Assembly: GCA_016214055.1 (NCBI GenBank)
Contig: JACRPE010000021.1
Location: forward strand, 62,001 to 126,000
Length of the DNA: 64,000 nt
DNA from: Candidatus Roizmanbacteria bacterium
Lineage (GTDB): Bacteria; Patescibacteriota; Microgenomatia; UBA1406; GWC2-37-13
Direction of reading: 5' to 3'
The translations under genes and the position numbers were made by a program. Positions 17,173 through 26,253 of the stretch are shown piece by piece (within the stretch, counting starts at the first letter, position 1; each line of letters opens with the position of its first letter). The notes beneath the pieces were generated by a model that did no database searches, was not told the DNA's origin, and saw only the letters and a list, made by a program, of their open reading frames with translations.

Positions 17173-18302
17173 AAAGAGCATCAATCATCATTCCAACATA
17201 CAACGAGGAAGGAAACATTCAGCAGCTTGTTGAGCAGGTATTTGACGTCTCCTCTCATGTGCCAAATTGGGTGGTGGATGTGGTGATAGTCGACAGTAAC
17301 TCTCCCGACGGGACCGGTAAGGTTGTTGAGTCGCTTATCCAAAAATATCCCCATCTTCATTTATTGAAAACAGAAAAAGAGGGGCTCGGAAAGGCATATA
17401 TGAAAGGATTCAAAATTGCCATTGAGAAGCTCCAACCCTACCTTTTGTTTGAGATGGATGCGGATCTTTCCCACGATCCAAAACTCATTCCTGCATTTCT
17501 TGAAAAAATTGAAAAGGGCGCAGATTTTGTGATAGGGTCACGCTATATCAAGGGTGGCTCTATCCCCGCTGACTGGGGGCTTTACCGAAAGGTGCTTTCA
17601 TCTATTGGCAATCTTATTATCCGTTTTGGTTTTATGAAATTATCAATAAGCGACTGGACTTCGGGGTACCGCGCAATCAAGGTGTGGATTGTGAAGGACG
17701 CGTTCACCCATACAGAGAAATACGCAGGGTATGTTTTTCAGGTCGCACTTCTTGATCGGGCAATTGCCAAGCATGCAAGGATAGCCGAAGTACCACTCAA
17801 ATTTATTGACCGGAAAAGTGGTATATCAAAAATAGATTCGGTTCAGTATATCGTACAGACGCTTTGGTATGTGTTTACCCATTCTTCTTTTATCAAGTTT
17901 GTGATCGTCGGACTTTTGGGGTTTGTCATAGATTTCGGGTTTGCTTATGCGTTTATTAACCTGCTTAAAATTGCCAAAGCACCGGCAAATATGTTATCTG
18001 CCGAGGTTGCAATTGTGTGTAATTTTTTCATCAATAATTTCTGGAGTTTCAGGCATAAAAAGATTGCCGGAGGATTCATGGCTTATGTGGGAAAATTCTT
18101 TATCTTCAATTTTGTTTCCCTCGGTTCAATCCTGATTCAGGGAGGAGGAATGTTTCTTGCCCTTAAATTCCTGGGGGATACCAAAATACTGCTTCTGGGA
18201 GGTCTTTCCTCTTGGATTCTTTATAAAGTCTTAATAATCGCCTTCCTCATCATCCCCTACTCCTACGTGTTGTATAACAAGGTTGTATGGAAGAATAAAT
18301 AA
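17169..18302 (+). CDS. Dolichyl-phosphate-mannose-synthase-like GT2 fused to a GtrA membrane domain
   Basis: Residues 1 to about 235 form a cytoplasmic GT2 domain with IIPTYNEEGNI, VDSNSPDGT, LGKAYMKGF, MDADLSHDP and GSRYIKGGSI. These are DPM1 hallmarks for transfer of a hexose to polyprenyl phosphate. From about residue 240 a four-helix GtrA-like domain follows (KFVIVGLLGFVIDFGFAY), which is thought to help flip the lipid-linked sugar. Such a fusion could supply the GT-C enzyme at 7859 with a donor. It overlaps uxs by ATGA. Confidence 0.88.
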   Translation: MKRASIIIPTYNEEGNIQQLVEQVFDVSSHVPNWVVDVVIVDSNSPDGTGKVVESLIQKYPHLHLLKTEKEGLGKAYMKGFKIAIEKLQPYLLFEMDADLSHDPKLIPAFLEKIEKGADFVIGSRYIKGGSIPADWGLYRKVLSSIGNLIIRFGFMKLSISDWTSGYRAIKVWIVKDAFTHTEKYAGYVFQVALLDRAIAKHARIAEVPLKFIDRKSGISKIDSVQYIVQTLWYVFTHSSFIKFVIVGLLGFVIDFGFAYAFINLLKIAKAPANMLSAEVAIVCNFFINNFWSFRHKKIAGGFMAYVGKFFIFNFVSLGSILIQGGGMFLALKFLGDTKILLLGGLSSWILYKVLIIAFLIIPYSYVLYNKVVWKNK

Positions 18303-18308
18303 TCCCTT

Positions 18309-18932
18309 ATGCATCAGCTTGAAGAAAATAGTATAAAACAATTTACGCGGTGGGCGGATAATTATGACAACCCCTTCACTTCGATTACTTTTCGGCAAAC
18401 TAACTCTCAGATTGTAAAGCTCCTTAACCCAAAACCGAATTCATCACTTTTGGACGTAGGTTGTGGATCGGGAATATTAATCCAGAAGCTACTATCTTTA
18501 AACAGGAATATGAAATTATATGGATTGGATATTACTCCTAAAATGGTTGAGGTTGCAAAAAAGAAATTTAAAAATAACCCGAATGTAGAAATTACACAAG
18601 GCTCGGCAATTAACATGCCGTATGAAAATAATTCGTTTGACTATGTAACTTGCGCCAGTTCCTTCCACCACCACCCAGATCCTCTGCAATCGGTAAAAGA
18701 AATGGTTCGGGTATTAAAACCAGGCGGAAAACTTCTCATACTTGATATGTGTATTGAAGGACTCCTCCGCAAACTACTTTTCAAAATCGAGAATGTTTAC
18801 CACAATGAAGGAAAAGTATTCAGGCTTACCAATAGGGAAATGTATGACCTTTATGAAAAAGTGGGACTAACTCAAATCAAACAATCAACTTTCCTCTATT
18901 TTACCCTTATTACTGAGGGGATAAAAAAATAA
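18309..18932 (+). CDS. Class I SAM-dependent methyltransferase (Methyltransf_11 type)
   Basis: The protein has 207 residues. The SAM motif LLDVGCGSGIL (about residue 46), the acidic residue in LYGLDITPKMV and the post-motif SFDYVTCASSFHHHPDP identify the fold. The substrate is unknown. It lies 6 bp behind the DPM1-GtrA gene and closes the sugar cluster, so a lipid-linked sugar or polyprenol acceptor is possible. The protein is shorter than ubiquinone-type C-methyltransferases, and I would not name it further. Confidence 0.75.
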   Translation: MHQLEENSIKQFTRWADNYDNPFTSITFRQTNSQIVKLLNPKPNSSLLDVGCGSGILIQKLLSLNRNMKLYGLDITPKMVEVAKKKFKNNPNVEITQGSAINMPYENNSFDYVTCASSFHHHPDPLQSVKEMVRVLKPGGKLLILDMCIEGLLRKLLFKIENVYHNEGKVFRLTNREMYDLYEKVGLTQIKQSTFLYFTLITEGIKK

Positions 18933-18944
18933 ATTAAAGATTTG

Positions 18945-19814
18945 TTACTCTTGTTTCTTTGTATACTGGCTTGAGATCCAGCCTTGTTTTCCGGAAATGT
19001 ATTCGATTTTATACCACCCGCTTTTTTCTTCAAGCACTGAGAATTTATCACCTTCATTCACGGTCGCACTTTTGGATGCGGAAACTGTGGCATCTTCGCG
19101 CACATTGAGAGTGCCCTCAGGTGTACCCTTTACTAGGATGGTTAATTTTCCTGGCGTGGTTGATGGAACATTCGAAGATGGTGTTGCATCTTTTATCGTG
19201 TCGACAATTTTAAACGTTGGAGACTGCACGGGGTCAACTGCAAGCTTCATATACGCATTTACCCGATATCCGGGTACTGCTACTATCTTTTTAGTCCTAC
19301 GGAAAAATCCCGGCATGAGGACTGATAACTCGTGGTCGCCCTTGGAAATATTGGAAAGAATGGCAGGCGCAACTCCCTTTTCATCGTTGTCCAAGTACAC
19401 GATGGCACCCGTTGGCTCGGTTTCCACGCTCACTTCCCCCTTATCACTTCCAAATGCAGTATCAGTCTTTGCTACATCAAACACGTCTCCAGTCGTTGAA
19501 ATGTCATTACTTCCCAGCTCAACTGACACGGTGGTAAGCGATTTTTTTCGTACGGTTATCTTTCTCTGCCAGGAGGCGGTTTGGGTCGCGTTTTCTTCAG
19601 GAATGAGTTTAAGCAGATACTCACCCGCTTTGTATTTATCATCGAAGGGAATTTTTCCTATTGCAACGTTGTTGATAAAGACCGTAGCATTGGGTGATGA
19701 CACAATCCGTAATTCTCCAAACGTATTCTGGGTATCAATGAGAAAAAAACGTATTGCAACAAAGAGAAAAAATCCAAGCAATAACAGAAGTAAAATTCCT
19801 ATCTTCTTTTTCAT
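18945..19814 (-). CDS. Membrane-anchored protein with two PEGA domains and a C-terminal SH3b domain
   Basis: The protein has 289 residues from ATG 19814. A lysine-rich start and one hydrophobic helix (IGILLLLLLGFFLFVAIRFFL) act as an anchor. Two PEGA-like beta domains follow, seen as GELRIVSSPNATVFINNVAIG and GEVSVETEPTGAIVYLDNDEKG. After a Ser/Thr/Pro linker, the last 70 residues read as a bacterial SH3 (LNVREDATVSASKSATV, GDKFSVLEEKSGWYKI, GWISSQYT). It is probably outside the membrane and binds wall or glycan. The ORF-track start at 19907 would overlap purA and is rejected because TACAAT lies 6 nt before 19814. Confidence 0.82.
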   Translation of the reverse strand: MKKKIGILLLLLLGFFLFVAIRFFLIDTQNTFGELRIVSSPNATVFINNVAIGKIPFDDKYKAGEYLLKLIPEENATQTASWQRKITVRKKSLTTVSVELGSNDISTTGDVFDVAKTDTAFGSDKGEVSVETEPTGAIVYLDNDEKGVAPAILSNISKGDHELSVLMPGFFRRTKKIVAVPGYRVNAYMKLAVDPVQSPTFKIVDTIKDATPSSNVPSTTPGKLTILVKGTPEGTLNVREDATVSASKSATVNEGDKFSVLEEKSGWYKIEYISGKQGWISSQYTKKQE

Positions 19815-19820
19815 AACCCT

Positions 19821-19850
19821 ATTGTATACCCGCCCTACTCCCGTTTGCAA
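19821..19850 (-). promoter_or_regulatory. Promoter of the PEGA/SH3 gene, leaderless type
   Basis: On the minus strand TTGCAA (19845-19850) and TACAAT (19821-19826) are spaced by 18 nt. The -10 ends 6 nt before the ATG at 19814. It lies between the purA stop and this gene. Confidence 0.55.
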
Positions 19851-19860
19851 CCTGACCAAT

Positions 19861-21282
<1,422 letters not shown>

Positions 21283-21311
21283 TTGATTGTCAAAAGAATA
21301 TGTGATATAAT
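21283..21311 (+). promoter_or_regulatory. Promoter of the arg leader and argH-argG
   Basis: TTGATT (21283-21288), a 17-nt spacer and a perfect TATAAT (21306-21311) form the best promoter in the window. The -10 ends 8 nt before the ATG of a 22-codon ORF. The ORF and a terminator hairpin stand between this promoter and argH. Confidence 0.75.
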
Positions 21312-21319
21312 TAAGTCTT

Positions 21320-21388
21320 ATGAAAATATTATCTATATCCAGTTCAGCAAGGAGAACCTCTGGGGAAGGTAATATTTTTATGAGCTAA
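21320..21388 (+). CDS. Putative 22-codon leader peptide with adjacent arginine codons
   Basis: ATG at 21320 opens a 22-residue ORF (MKILSISSSARRTSGEGN...) that is too short for the ORF track. It contains AGG AGA, two adjacent rare-type arginine codons, near its middle. It begins 8 nt after a strong -10 and ends 22 nt before a Rho-independent terminator. That layout is the one expected for a transcription attenuator sensing charged tRNA-Arg ahead of arginine genes. No homologue is known to me. The peptide itself may have no other role. Confidence 0.5.
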   Translation: MKILSISSSARRTSGEGNIFMS

Positions 21389-21410
21389 ACTCGTAAATCT
21401 CAGTTACTAA

Positions 21411-21438
21411 CCCCTCCAAATCGGAGGGGATTTTTTTT
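21411..21438 (+). terminator. Rho-independent terminator in the argH leader (likely attenuator)
   Basis: CCCCTCC-AAATC-GGAGGGG forms a perfect 7-bp stem, and one base later comes a run of eight T. It ends 17 nt before argH, inside the only visible route of transcription to argH. It must therefore be conditional if argH uses the upstream promoter. GGGG at 21362-21365 could pair with its CCCC arm as an antiterminator, but I have not folded it. Confidence 0.8.
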
Positions 21439-21455
21439 ACATTAAAACAATCTAT

Positions 21456-22805
21456 ATGAAAAAACTCTGGCAGAAGGATGAAAAAGATAGTAGTAAATTA
21501 GTTGAAGATTATTGTTTCAGCGACGGAGTTGCATTGGATAATAATCTGGTTAACCATGATGTGTACGGCTCAATTGCTCATACGTGTGCATTGGCAAAGC
21601 TAAAAATTATTACCAATCTTGAGCTTGAAAAACTTGTTAAGTGTTTAAAAGAAATAATAGATCTCAATAAAAAGGGGAAATTCATCGTAACAGGAGGAGA
21701 TGAAGATGTTCACACTAAAGTTGAGAAATATCTGACTGAAAAGCTTGGAGATTTGGGTAAAAAAATTCATACAGCTAGAAGTCGAAACGATCAAATAGCG
21801 GTTGATATGAGACTGTATACAAAGGAGGAATTATTGAATATTGCAGTATTGATTAATAAATTAACCGATACTTACTTACATTTTGCAGAGAAATATGAGT
21901 TTATCCCTATGCCTGGATATACTCACATGCAAAAAGCCATGCCGTCATCAATTGGCATGTGGATAGGAAGTTTTGTTGAAAGCTTGATGGATGACTCAAA
22001 AATGTTACAAACTACCTATGAGCTTAATGATCAGTGCCCATTAGGTGCGGGAGCGGCTTATGGCTTATCATTACCCATTGACCGGGAATTGACAGCCGGA
22101 TTACTTGGCTTTTCAAAAGTACTTAATAACTCATTATATGCGATTTTATCACGCGCAAAATCCCACACCGTGGTAATGCAATCTTTGGTGCAAGTCATGT
22201 TAACTTTGTCCAGATTTGCTCAAGATATGCTTTTATTTACTACTTCAGAGTTTAACTTTTTCAAAGTTGATTCCCAGCTTTGTACCGGGTCAAGTATTAT
22301 GCCGCAGAAAAAAAATTTAGACATTATGGAATTTTTACGTGCAAAAACCCATGTGGTAATCGGATATGAGCAAATGGTTAATTCAATATCGGCAGGCTTG
22401 CCTTCTGGTTATAATGCCGATTTCAGTGAAACAAAGGGGCCTCTAATGAAATCAATTGGAATCGTAAAAGAATCTCTAAAGGTTGTTGATCTATTGATAA
22501 ATTCCATTAAACCTAACATTGAAATATTAAGTAATTCTATGACAAAGGAATTGTATGCTACGCATGCCGCGTATGAGTTGGTCAAGAAAGGAATACCTTT
22601 TCGCGAGGCATATGTCAAAATCGGAACATCTCTGGATGAGTTGCCACAATATAACAGTCAAGAAATATTAAAAATGTCTACTCATACAGGGGGAACAGGC
22701 AATTTAGGATTAAAAAAAATCCAAAAAGATTTCAGCAAGCAAGAAAATTACTGGCTGAAGGAAAAAAAGAAATATATGTCTGTTATTAATAAATTAATTG
22801 CATAA
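21456..22805 (+). CDS. argH: Argininosuccinate lyase
   Basis: The enzyme splits argininosuccinate into arginine and fumarate. It has 449 residues with family motifs throughout. These include DEDVHTKVE, HTARSRNDQIAVDMR, PGYTHMQKAMP and the signature loop GSSIMPQKKN that holds the catalytic serine. It stands 17 nt behind a terminator and 74 nt before argG, which makes its substrate. Earlier arginine genes (argB, argC, argD, argF) are absent from the window. The pair may therefore salvage citrulline rather than complete a full pathway. Confidence 0.95.
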   Translation: MKKLWQKDEKDSSKLVEDYCFSDGVALDNNLVNHDVYGSIAHTCALAKLKIITNLELEKLVKCLKEIIDLNKKGKFIVTGGDEDVHTKVEKYLTEKLGDLGKKIHTARSRNDQIAVDMRLYTKEELLNIAVLINKLTDTYLHFAEKYEFIPMPGYTHMQKAMPSSIGMWIGSFVESLMDDSKMLQTTYELNDQCPLGAGAAYGLSLPIDRELTAGLLGFSKVLNNSLYAILSRAKSHTVVMQSLVQVMLTLSRFAQDMLLFTTSEFNFFKVDSQLCTGSSIMPQKKNLDIMEFLRAKTHVVIGYEQMVNSISAGLPSGYNADFSETKGPLMKSIGIVKESLKVVDLLINSIKPNIEILSNSMTKELYATHAAYELVKKGIPFREAYVKIGTSLDELPQYNSQEILKMSTHTGGTGNLGLKKIQKDFSKQENYWLKEKKKYMSVINKLIA

Positions 22806-22879
22806 GCAAATGTTAAAAACAAAACTGAGGTGATATTGATCGACGGGCATTTATTATTAATTATTTATTAAACAATATT

Positions 22880-24136
22880 ATGAAAAACACAACGTCCTAT
22901 CAAAAAGTCGCCTCATACGAGGCCAAAGTCGGTGAAGTTAAAAAAGTTTTACTTCTCTACTCGGGAGGTTTGGATACTTCAGTCATGTTGAAATGGATTC
23001 AAGACGAGTACAAAGCGCAGGTCATTGCGGTGACTTTGGATATTGGTCAGCAAAAAGATGATCTTGAATCCATAAAGAAAAAAGCACTTAAGTTTGGAGC
23101 TGTGAAAGCCATTACGTATGATGCAAAAGATGAATTTGCCGAAGAATTTCTTGCAAAAGGAATAAAGGCAAATGCGTCATACCAGGGTGATTATCACCTA
23201 TCAACTCCCATGGGGCGTGCAATATTGGCAAAAAAAGCCGTTGAGATAGCCAAGAAAGAAGGGGCGGATTGTGTCGCTCACGGTTGCACCGGCAAAGGGA
23301 ATGATCAGGTCAGACTTGATGGATATATCCTCACTTTTGACCCGATGATGAAGATAATTGCCCCCGTTCGAGAGTGGCAAATGGACCGCAATGAAGAAAT
23401 AAAGTATGCGCAAAAATATCATATCCCCGTCCCGGCGAGCATGGATTTTCCCTACAGTGTGGATGATAATATGTGGGGTATGACTTGGGAAGGCGGAGAA
23501 ATTGAAGAGCCTCATCTCATCGCTCCCATTGAAAAATTTTTGACCACCTATACCTTGGCAAAAAACGCACCTAATACAGAGGAATTTGTCAATATCCAAT
23601 TTGAAAAGGGAATACCTGTTGGATTAAACGGAAAAAAGATGAAGCTTTCTCAACTGATTGTAACGCTTAACAAAATCGCGGGTAAACATGGCGTTGGAGT
23701 TGTCCATATGTTTGAGGACCGATTGGTAGGAGTCAAAAATGGTGGGGTGTATGAGTTACCAGCGGCTCATGTGATCATAAAGGCACATAAGCACTTGGAG
23801 AAATTTGTATCGACGAGAATGTTGAACGAATTAAAAGAGACGATGGATCTCAAATGGGGATATCTCTGTTACGCCGCTCTATGGTACGACCCGATTATGA
23901 ATGCGATTAACGCGTTTAACGATAAAGTAAATGAGAAAGTAACGGGTGAAGTCACAGTAAAACTGTATAAAGGAAGCGCAAAGGCGGTAGCGATGACATC
24001 TCCCTACGGTCTAGATCATACCTCATTCACCAGTATCGGAGGGTATTCGTTTAACGTCAATGCAAGTGCCGGATTTACGGAGATTTATACGTTACAAATG
24101 AAATTGGCAAATCAAGTGGGGAAGAAAAAGAAATGA
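22880..24136 (+). CDS. argG: Argininosuccinate synthase
   Basis: The enzyme condenses citrulline and aspartate using ATP. It has 418 residues. The PP-loop LLLYSGGLDTSVM (about residue 30) binds ATP, and AHGCTGKGNDQVR and PVREWQMDR are further family signatures. SPYGLDHTSFT lies near the C-terminus. Compared with other family members it has a short N-terminal addition before the PP-loop. It follows argH and precedes a gene of unknown family by 44 nt on the same strand. Confidence 0.95.
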   Translation: MKNTTSYQKVASYEAKVGEVKKVLLLYSGGLDTSVMLKWIQDEYKAQVIAVTLDIGQQKDDLESIKKKALKFGAVKAITYDAKDEFAEEFLAKGIKANASYQGDYHLSTPMGRAILAKKAVEIAKKEGADCVAHGCTGKGNDQVRLDGYILTFDPMMKIIAPVREWQMDRNEEIKYAQKYHIPVPASMDFPYSVDDNMWGMTWEGGEIEEPHLIAPIEKFLTTYTLAKNAPNTEEFVNIQFEKGIPVGLNGKKMKLSQLIVTLNKIAGKHGVGVVHMFEDRLVGVKNGGVYELPAAHVIIKAHKHLEKFVSTRMLNELKETMDLKWGYLCYAALWYDPIMNAINAFNDKVNEKVTGEVTVKLYKGSAKAVAMTSPYGLDHTSFTSIGGYSFNVNASAGFTEIYTLQMKLANQVGKKKK

Positions 24137-24180
24137 CCTAGAGAATTTTCAGGATCTTATACCATTACTATTTTTATCTT

Positions 24181-26244
24181 ATGATAGAAAAAATTAATTT
24201 AGAGAAGTTGGCTGGCAATTCAAAAGGAAAGAATCAGTTGGCTTTCATGTCGGCATATACAGGCATAGAAAGCTCCCAGATTAATGCACTCTCAGATGAA
24301 CACGCCAAGAAGGTCTTTCTGGGATTGTACAAACAACTGGATCTCATTACTATGCTCCATGGAAAACCAACTCAGGAAGCACTTCATCACTCAGTAGATG
24401 ACTATTTCCAAGGTACTCAGGATATGGAAAAAACCGCTTCTCAGATCAATTCCCTGATGGTATTTGGTGATGTGAGACCTCTTGAAGGCACCGGACTTGA
24501 ACATCTTCATAAACGCCTGGGGCATTTCTGGCGAATTCTGGGATGGGAAGAGCTGGGTCAAATGGAACAAGGTGATACCAAATTACAAAGTGGTTCCATT
24601 GAAGAAGTACAGCGATCCTCGGGAAATCTCATAAGAACACTCGATCTATTAGCTGAACAATGGAAGGAAAACCATATCGGACCCCATCTTATATATCCGC
24701 AAAGTAATGAAGGCGATGCTAAAGTAACCAGACAAGTAACAACTGGATATGGACTTATCAAGCGTCAAGATAAATATAGCAACTCAACAGTGGTTTTAAG
24801 CTCACAGAAACAGTCATATCCATCGGAGGATGATAAAAAATTTTACGATTCCCAAACAAATTTACTTCAACGGCTCCTTGATCGCTATCCTATGGAAATT
24901 GCTATAGCCGTGTATGATTATCATGCTTTTGTTGAAGGATTGGGTGAAAAAAAACTCAATATTGCATATGTCCAAGAATATAAGCAGAATGGCACACTTA
25001 AAGTAAAGGGGGTTATTAACGGTAAAGGCATGATTTTGTTGGGAAAACAAACCAATGATGTATTTAATTATCAGACTATAGCCGCATCAATAAACGAATC
25101 AGTAGTCGGCATGACACACGAATCTCCCTTTGAAACTTTTAATATTGAAACGGACTCTAATAGCTTTGTTACCTTCGTCCAAGGAAAAGCGGCAGTTTTA
25201 CTTGCGGAAAACCCCGCTGATGTTGGACAACTTTCAGTGCATCCGACCAAAATCGCCCAACATTTGCTTAACTACACTAAACAATCGGAAGGTGCATTTT
25301 CCAAAAATGTTCCCTACTCAAGACAAGGTAAACCCATATGTTCGACAAAACTTGTCGGGGTATCCGAATATCAATCTACCCCAATTACTGTTGAGTCGAT
25401 CGGTAAAGCAGGAGAATCAATTAGTCAGTATTTGAGAAAACACAATGTCCAATTCGTTAATATCGAAGCCGGACATATTCATGCAGATGCAACACCCACT
25501 ACTAGACAAAAAACAGGTATCTCAATAGGGGCGCAATTGAGTAAAATATTATCCGGTGTGTGTACTGTGAAAAAGACGACTATGATAGATGAAGATCATG
25601 TCCCCAATGCATTGGATCATGTGGGTTATTCTAGACTTATGCATGAATTGGGTTTCGAATTGGACGAATTGATTTATGAATCATCACCGGCTATCCGGGA
25701 AATCGCAATATCAGCGATTGTAAGTCTCCAACAACAATATCCTGATCATGTATATAAAAATGGTCAGGCATTAATGTTCAATATTCCAGATACGGACTTG
25801 CAGGTTGAACTCATCAAAGACATAGCGGAACCGGATGTCGAGCTGGGATGCGTCATTTTTGATGTAGGCCTTACCTTGGCAAAAGTTTATCCACAACTGG
25901 CCGATACATATTTAACGGGAGGATCGGCGGCTGTTCATGCGGCTATGCAAAAGATTTATACTGATATACAATCACCGTCAGAGAGACAAAGAGCAGTAAA
26001 AAAAGCATTCCCAAATAAGACCAGAACATATGAGGAGGCATTAGTCGCAAAACCACTTCCTGAAGTTGATAACGTAAATTCGGCTGTCATCAACGTTTTG
26101 GAGCGGTTTTATGATGGACAACAGGTAAAACTTGAGGGAATGCTACGTGCGCTTAAGATTCCAATTCACCTTGTCGATGTTACCTTCTCGGATCAAGGAT
26201 TACACGTTAACATGTCCACAAATGGGTTTTCAGAGAGTAATTAA
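24181..26244 (+). CDS. Large soluble protein of unknown family in the arginine block
   Basis: The product has 687 residues and I do not recognise it. There is no signal peptide, membrane helix, Walker motif or obvious metal cluster. Notable local sequences are EAGHIHADATPTTRQKTG and MIDEDHVPNALDHVGYSRL, which are rich in His and Asp and could form a metal or substrate site. Another is LTGGSAAVHAAM near the C-terminus. It is followed after 9 bp by the PLP enzyme at 26254, so the two are almost certainly co-expressed. It may be a biosynthetic enzyme or a scaffold for one. The position between argG and argS is the only functional clue. Confidence 0.75.
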   Translation: MIEKINLEKLAGNSKGKNQLAFMSAYTGIESSQINALSDEHAKKVFLGLYKQLDLITMLHGKPTQEALHHSVDDYFQGTQDMEKTASQINSLMVFGDVRPLEGTGLEHLHKRLGHFWRILGWEELGQMEQGDTKLQSGSIEEVQRSSGNLIRTLDLLAEQWKENHIGPHLIYPQSNEGDAKVTRQVTTGYGLIKRQDKYSNSTVVLSSQKQSYPSEDDKKFYDSQTNLLQRLLDRYPMEIAIAVYDYHAFVEGLGEKKLNIAYVQEYKQNGTLKVKGVINGKGMILLGKQTNDVFNYQTIAASINESVVGMTHESPFETFNIETDSNSFVTFVQGKAAVLLAENPADVGQLSVHPTKIAQHLLNYTKQSEGAFSKNVPYSRQGKPICSTKLVGVSEYQSTPITVESIGKAGESISQYLRKHNVQFVNIEAGHIHADATPTTRQKTGISIGAQLSKILSGVCTVKKTTMIDEDHVPNALDHVGYSRLMHELGFELDELIYESSPAIREIAISAIVSLQQQYPDHVYKNGQALMFNIPDTDLQVELIKDIAEPDVELGCVIFDVGLTLAKVYPQLADTYLTGGSAAVHAAMQKIYTDIQSPSERQRAVKKAFPNKTRTYEEALVAKPLPEVDNVNSAVINVLERFYDGQQVKLEGMLRALKIPIHLVDVTFSDQGLHVNMSTNGFSESN

Positions 26245-26253
26245 CTGACCCAT

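Noticed and set aside
21320-21455. T-box leader ahead of argH
   Set aside because: No T-box sequence (AGGGTGGNACCGCG) or specifier-loop architecture is visible. The short ORF with Arg codons fits leader-peptide attenuation better.
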